From NCBI RefSeq assembly GCF_000003815.2, contig NC_049981.1, positions 17,121,781 through 17,185,780 on the forward strand: DNA of 64,000 nucleotides, read 5' to 3'. Numbering within the stretch: the stretch's first letter is position 1; every line of letters starts with the position of its first letter. This document shows positions 60,092-64,000 of the stretch, in pieces. The stretch is from Branchiostoma floridae (taxonomy: Eukaryota > Chordata > Leptocardii > Amphioxiformes > Branchiostomatidae). Under the pieces are notes generated by a model that made no database searches, had not been told where the DNA came from, and saw only the letters and a program-made list of their open reading frames with translations. The translations under genes and the position numbers were made by a program.

Positions 60092-61885
60092 CACTCAGCA
60101 CAAAAAGTTTGGAATATCAACTTCGGTTGATCATATTTTTGCTGTTTCTGCATCAATTTCAATATATTATATATCAATAGAAAGCTTGTATGATTTTCTT
60201 TCCAATGGTATGAAACTCATTATCATTGTTAACTCATGGAACATACACTAGGCCTGCTAACGTGAGTGGGTCACGAAAAAAAAGTGCCCAAATCCCCCCG
60301 TTTTTGTTCAAAACTGTATCGTCCGGTTGTTATGGCCGCGGGTGACAATGATTCAATCAATCTCTTTTTCACCTAACGTTTGGTATACAGAACATCCAAG
60401 TTTCTTTTAGCATATCTGAAGAGAGTATCTTATGAGTGTAAATTCATGGAACGAGCACCAGACCTGCTTACGTACAGGGGGTCCTAAAGATAAAGTGCCG
60501 AAATTACCCTACTAAAGTCAATCACTCCATGCTGCTCATTTTCTTCCGTCGGTATTGACTTGTGAATGAAGGCAAGTTGAACAAGACTGGCAATAAAAAT
60601 GTATTATTGCCATGACGACGATTGAGGGTACAACAATACAGCTCAAATCAGAAATAGACTGGAACTTCCCTGACGCACTATCCCTGGCACAATATACTAG
60701 CCCACCTGTAACATAAACCTACAGCCAGCAGAAATGTACTATCCCCAGTACAGCACAATGGTCTGCCAGTGACCTAAACCTACAGCTGAGCACTACAGAA
60801 GTATTTCCTGTCTGCCTGTGGCGTATGGTTCGAACAAGCTCTAGAAAAGAAAATGTATCCTTCATAACATAACATAACAACCAAGACAACGTGATCCATT
60901 GTGCAGAGTTCCCTGTCTAGTTTCAAAGGACAAATTCCTCCAGGGAGCAAGTGTGACCTACATTCCACCATTGCATACCAGAGATACATCTGGAACAGAT
61001 TTGGGGGGGGAGGGCTTGCATACCCAGCATACTGCATTCCTGTGGAAATGCCTGTGCAATTCCTAGAATTTTTGCAGACTGAATGCAAAATATACCACTT
61101 GACGACTCCCCTGAGGCGTCGTCAATAAACAGGACATGTCAATCAAAGCTACTGCTACTCTTTATTCAAGCAAAAAATCTGAACCATGGCAAGAGGTGAT
61201 CAATCGAGTGCTAGCCATAAGCCATAGGAAGGCTATTCCCTAAGACTGTACTCCAGCATCCAATGGTCCTTTCTTTGTGTGGACTGGTGTTGTAATCTTG
61301 CAGAATGGCATTTGGTCCGATATTGAAGAGGTAGGATATTGTTACTGGATGGAGGATGGTGTCCCTATATCTCACCACATTGAAGGTGCCTGGAATGATG
61401 ACGAGTCTTGTTTTTCCTATGGCGGTTATACCGCCCCACACCATGACGCTGCCTCCACCACCAAATGCCGAAAGTTACTCTTGTCGTGTCAGCGTGCGGT
61501 TCTCCTTGCCGCATCCGCGCTTTGATGTCCATCCGACTATCGAAAGGGATATACTCTACTCTAAGTGTGCTAAAACCTTGTATGTTCCGTATACCAAATG
61601 TGAGGTGAAAAAAGGATTGATTGAACCAGTGACACACGGGCCAATATCAACAGGGCGATACAGTGTTGAACAGAAGCAGGGGAATTTGGGCACTTTTTTT
61701 TCGTGACCCACTCATGTAAGCAGGTCTTGTACTCGTTTCATGTGTTTACAATCAAGATAAGTTTGATACCATAGGAAAGAAAATCACACAAGCTTTCTAT
61801 TGATATATAATACATTGAAATTGATGCATAAATAACGGAAATATGACATACCAAAGTTGATATTCCAAACTTTTTGTGCCGAGTG
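60092..61885. mobile_element. Tc1/mariner-like element with about 340-bp inverted repeats
   Basis: The ends are CACTCAGCACAAAAAGTTTG and its near-exact complement CAAACTTTTTGTGCCGAGTG, each next to a TA (60090-60091 and 61886-61887), the Tc1/mariner target. The inverted repeats run about 60092-60430 and 61551-61885, unusually long for this superfamily. Inside lies a broken transposase remnant on the minus strand. A third, direct copy of part of the repeat is at about 60440-60520. The middle (60640-60790) holds tandem sequence that looks like the surrounding satellite, so the element may be composite. It is internally deleted and cannot be autonomous. Confidence 0.88.
61205..61545 (-). pseudogene. 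Tc1/mariner transposase remnant (DDE domain part)
   Basis: On the minus strand, ARMRQGEPHADTTRV in one frame is followed after a frameshift by FGGGGSVMVWGGI in another. It continues as KTRLVIIPGTFNVVRYRDTI and ILQDYNTSPH. This is the order of the Tc1-type catalytic core: R-x-R-x-GE, GGGSVMVWGG, G-T-x-N-x-x-x-YRD-x-IL and QDN-x-PH. The second catalytic Asp is kept in LQDYNTSPH, with Tyr in place of the usual Asn. The first Asp, the third acidic residue with its SPDLNPIE context, and the N-terminal DNA-binding domain are not visible. A normal protein is about 340 residues, so roughly a third remains. Confidence 0.85.
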
Positions 61886-61887
61886 TA

Positions 61888-62208
61888 TATTGACAACCTT
61901 TACTCTTGAACACAGGCAAATAGAACGCCCAGCGGTAGGCCCGATATAAAGCACATTCATGACGAAACAACATTAAACCTGTCATATAATTACCATCAAT
62001 TTTTGATACATACATAGCCCCTCAGAAATCTGAAAGAATCATTTTACGATACTTAAATACAGACTAATACAGAAAGTCCAGAGGCTGCCTATCATAAAAC
62101 ATACGGTCTTAATTCTTACCCCATAATTGGCGAGGTGCTTACCATTATACATGGCACTTTGGAAGACTTGAAAGTTTGGCACTTTGTAAGACTTGAAAGT
62201 TTGGCAGT
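61888..62208. repeat. Degenerate satellite, right part
   Basis: ATACAGACTAATACAGAAAG then CATAAAACATACGGTC and CATGGCACTTTGGAAG (about 62055-62165) match the units at 59640-60089. At 62153-62208 a 25-bp stretch, GGCACTTTG(G/T)AAGACTTGAA then AGTTT, is tandemly duplicated with a partial third copy. Confidence 0.75.
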
Positions 62209-62770
62209 TTGCTTAACGAAAAGAAAAAAAAAACGTTGGTAGCGTTCAAATGCGAACCTAAAAAAAGTTCTATCCTCAGATGGGACAAGTCTAACATGGC
62301 CGAGGTCCAGTTACAATTCAATGTCAAGGAAGGCTGCAACACAGCAATGTTTTAAGGGGATAGAAATGATGGCAAGATGTCAGGAAGATATAAGTATAGT
62401 CTAGAATAGTTTGAACGTTTCCTGCAGTGGTTTGATCCACTTGAATGAGGGAGAAGGGTAAAGGTGGCAAGGTAATTTCTATATTTTAGTCAAGTAGACA
62501 GGACCTCCTAGAATCTTAAAAGAACTCCTATCCGCAAAGGGGGCTTGGATATCACGTACAGGTTTGGATACAAAGGACAAGGTCGTTAGATCATGTCTTA
62601 AACATTAGAGACGAAGGAGATACTTAAGGAAGCCGATGAAAGGAAGGAAAGTTATGTAACACTTTAAGGAGGTCACAAAGTATAAAAATGCTAGTAGATA
62701 ATAAGGATGTTGCACAGTGTTTTTCATGAAAGTAAAAGGACTAATGCTATATATTAAAGTTTTTGAGTTT
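62209..62770. other. Non-coding, possibly worn satellite
   Basis: AT-rich sequence without coding signal. It may include further decayed units that I cannot align by eye. Confidence 0.35.
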
Positions 62771-63400
62771 GCAAAGTAAAAATGCCACAAAACAATACAT
62801 CATGGGTAGTAAAAGNNNNNNNNNNNNNNNNNNNNNNNNNNNNNNNNNNNNNNNNNNNNNNNNNNNNNNNNNNNNNNNNNNNNNNNNNNNNNNNNNNNNN
62901 NNNNNNNNNNNNNNNCAAGTTTAAGAAACGTTCATGACAGACAGTTGGAATTCATGATTCTCTAGTAGGCATCTTTCCATCTTTGCAGATGGAAATGATT
63001 CATAATTCTACAAAGTGCTAATACCACAAACTATCACATCAATAGCTTAAAGAAAACGGAATCCTATCAAGTTGATGTTCAAAATGTTGCTTAAGGTGTA
63101 ACTTTTAGTAACTTATGAAAGTTAAAGATCAATTTCACATTTTTTAAGATCTAGACGCTATTCTACAAAGTCAAAACACCACAAAATAATACATTAACCG
63201 CGATTACATCAGAGAATTTAGATATCTTGATGTTAGTGATTCATTAAGGAAAACGCACGGTAGCTAGTGAGCGACATTGGCAGTTGATATTCGTTCATCA
63301 AATTCAAAGAAATTCGTGGAATTTAAAAGGGACTTAGTTGAAAGTGTCAGACGTTATTCTGCAAAGTAAAAATGCAACAAAAGACATCAAAACCTTGAAA
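62771..63400. repeat. Degenerate satellite, unit about 155-196 bp, spanning a gap
   Basis: CAAAGT(A)AAAAATGCCACAAAA-like cores recur with CAAAG at 62772, 63011, 63166 and 63362. Intact spacings are 155 and 196 bp. The gap falls between the first two. Other parts of the units are highly diverged. Confidence 0.65.
62816..62915. other. Assembly gap (100 N)
   Basis: Exactly 100 Ns. It interrupts satellite-like DNA, which is a likely reason for the break. Confidence 1.
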
Positions 63401-64000
63401 GCAATGAATCTGGATAAGAGGATGTTTGTAATTCTTGAGGGAAGACGATGTGTAAGGAGAGAACAATATTGGCAGTAAAGATTTGTAGCATAGCAGTGCA
63501 ATACTTCAGCAAGGCACGTAAACCATAGCGATTCGTCAAGACACAAATTTAATTAATTGAAACTCCCACTCAAATCTCCCCAATGAAAACAATCAATGTA
63601 AGTTTCTGTCTGGGATCCACTGTTAATTACCCTGGGTGCTTTTTAGTTTCCGAAGGAATACGGATATGTCATTTGTCATTCTATTACCACAATGATACTT
63701 CACGTATGGGTATGATGGAGGATGCGATTATATGTGGTTAAATGCTGCATCGAGAATCTTGTTTATACAGCAACATCTATCATCTTATTACTTTAGAAAA
63801 ACTAATATCATGAATATGCTAGAGCATAAACCAGTCATTGATCACTCGTAAAACAAAATTCAGAAAATATCTGTAATAGATTGCTGCCACGTAAAGACTT
63901 GCAAAATACGCACAACTCTTTGTAGCTTTATAGCTTGGTCACGGAAAAACTTTGAAGAACTTTTCGTTCACCGCTTAGTGATTAATTAAAAAGGAACCCC
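63401..64000. other. Non-coding, nothing recognised
   Basis: AT-rich sequence with no gene, RNA or clear repeat. Confidence 0.4.

Overview
This is eukaryotic, almost entirely non-coding DNA from an animal. It is AT-rich by eye, with long stretches free of coding signal, tRNA-derived SINEs, a Tc1/mariner-type element, a poly(A)-tailed retroposon with target-site duplications, satellites and microsatellites. The repeat styles (GGTT and TGAG microsatellites, short minisatellites built on 'CAGTCAAACCTGTAC...', hairpins of the type TACCTCCG-n5-CGGAGGTA, SINEs with tRNA heads) and a single CELF4-like gene fit a marine invertebrate. Amphioxus, a hemichordate or a lophotrochozoan are all possible. 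I cannot settle the phylum from the sequence alone.

The only gene I can defend is a CELF/Bruno-like RNA-binding protein of the CELF3/4/5/6 subgroup, on the minus strand. Its first coding exon is at 39433-39682 and an 83-bp second exon is at 38432-38514, with good splice sites on both. Together they encode the N-terminus and most of RRM1. I found no further CELF exons between 38431 and position 1, so the region to the left is either one intron of more than 38 kb or holds exons I missed. A GC/CpG-richer zone at about 39.0-46.0 kb lies around and upstream of the start and probably contains the promoter and 5' regulatory DNA.

Layout. 1-5 kb: GGTT microsatellite, a SINE, a decayed reverse-transcriptase scrap and a possible second SINE. 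7.4-7.6 kb: a motif-dense block that looks like a regulatory element. 17.8-20.0 kb: CA and TGAG microsatellites, then several diverged tandem duplications. 29.0-29.2 kb: a 57-bp minisatellite. 30.4-31.75 kb: a 100-bp minisatellite of 14 units with dimer and trimer higher-order structure. 38.4-39.7 kb: CELF exons. 41.6-43.0 kb: hairpin-headed repeat and SINE. 44.1-44.9 kb: three perfect palindromes or hairpins in about 720 bp. 46.85-47.03 kb: retroposon. 47.5-47.75 kb: SINE, with a truncated relative at 57.0 kb. 51.1 kb: fold-back. 52.6-53.0 kb: CA-rich minisatellite. 59.6-63.5 kb: degenerate satellite DNA interrupted by a long-TIR mariner-like element. Two 100-N assembly gaps are at 56228-56327 and 62816-62915.

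I see no sign of a new multi-gene system. The most unusual items are the higher-order minisatellite, the palindrome cluster upstream of CELF and the mariner-like element with about 340-bp inverted repeats.
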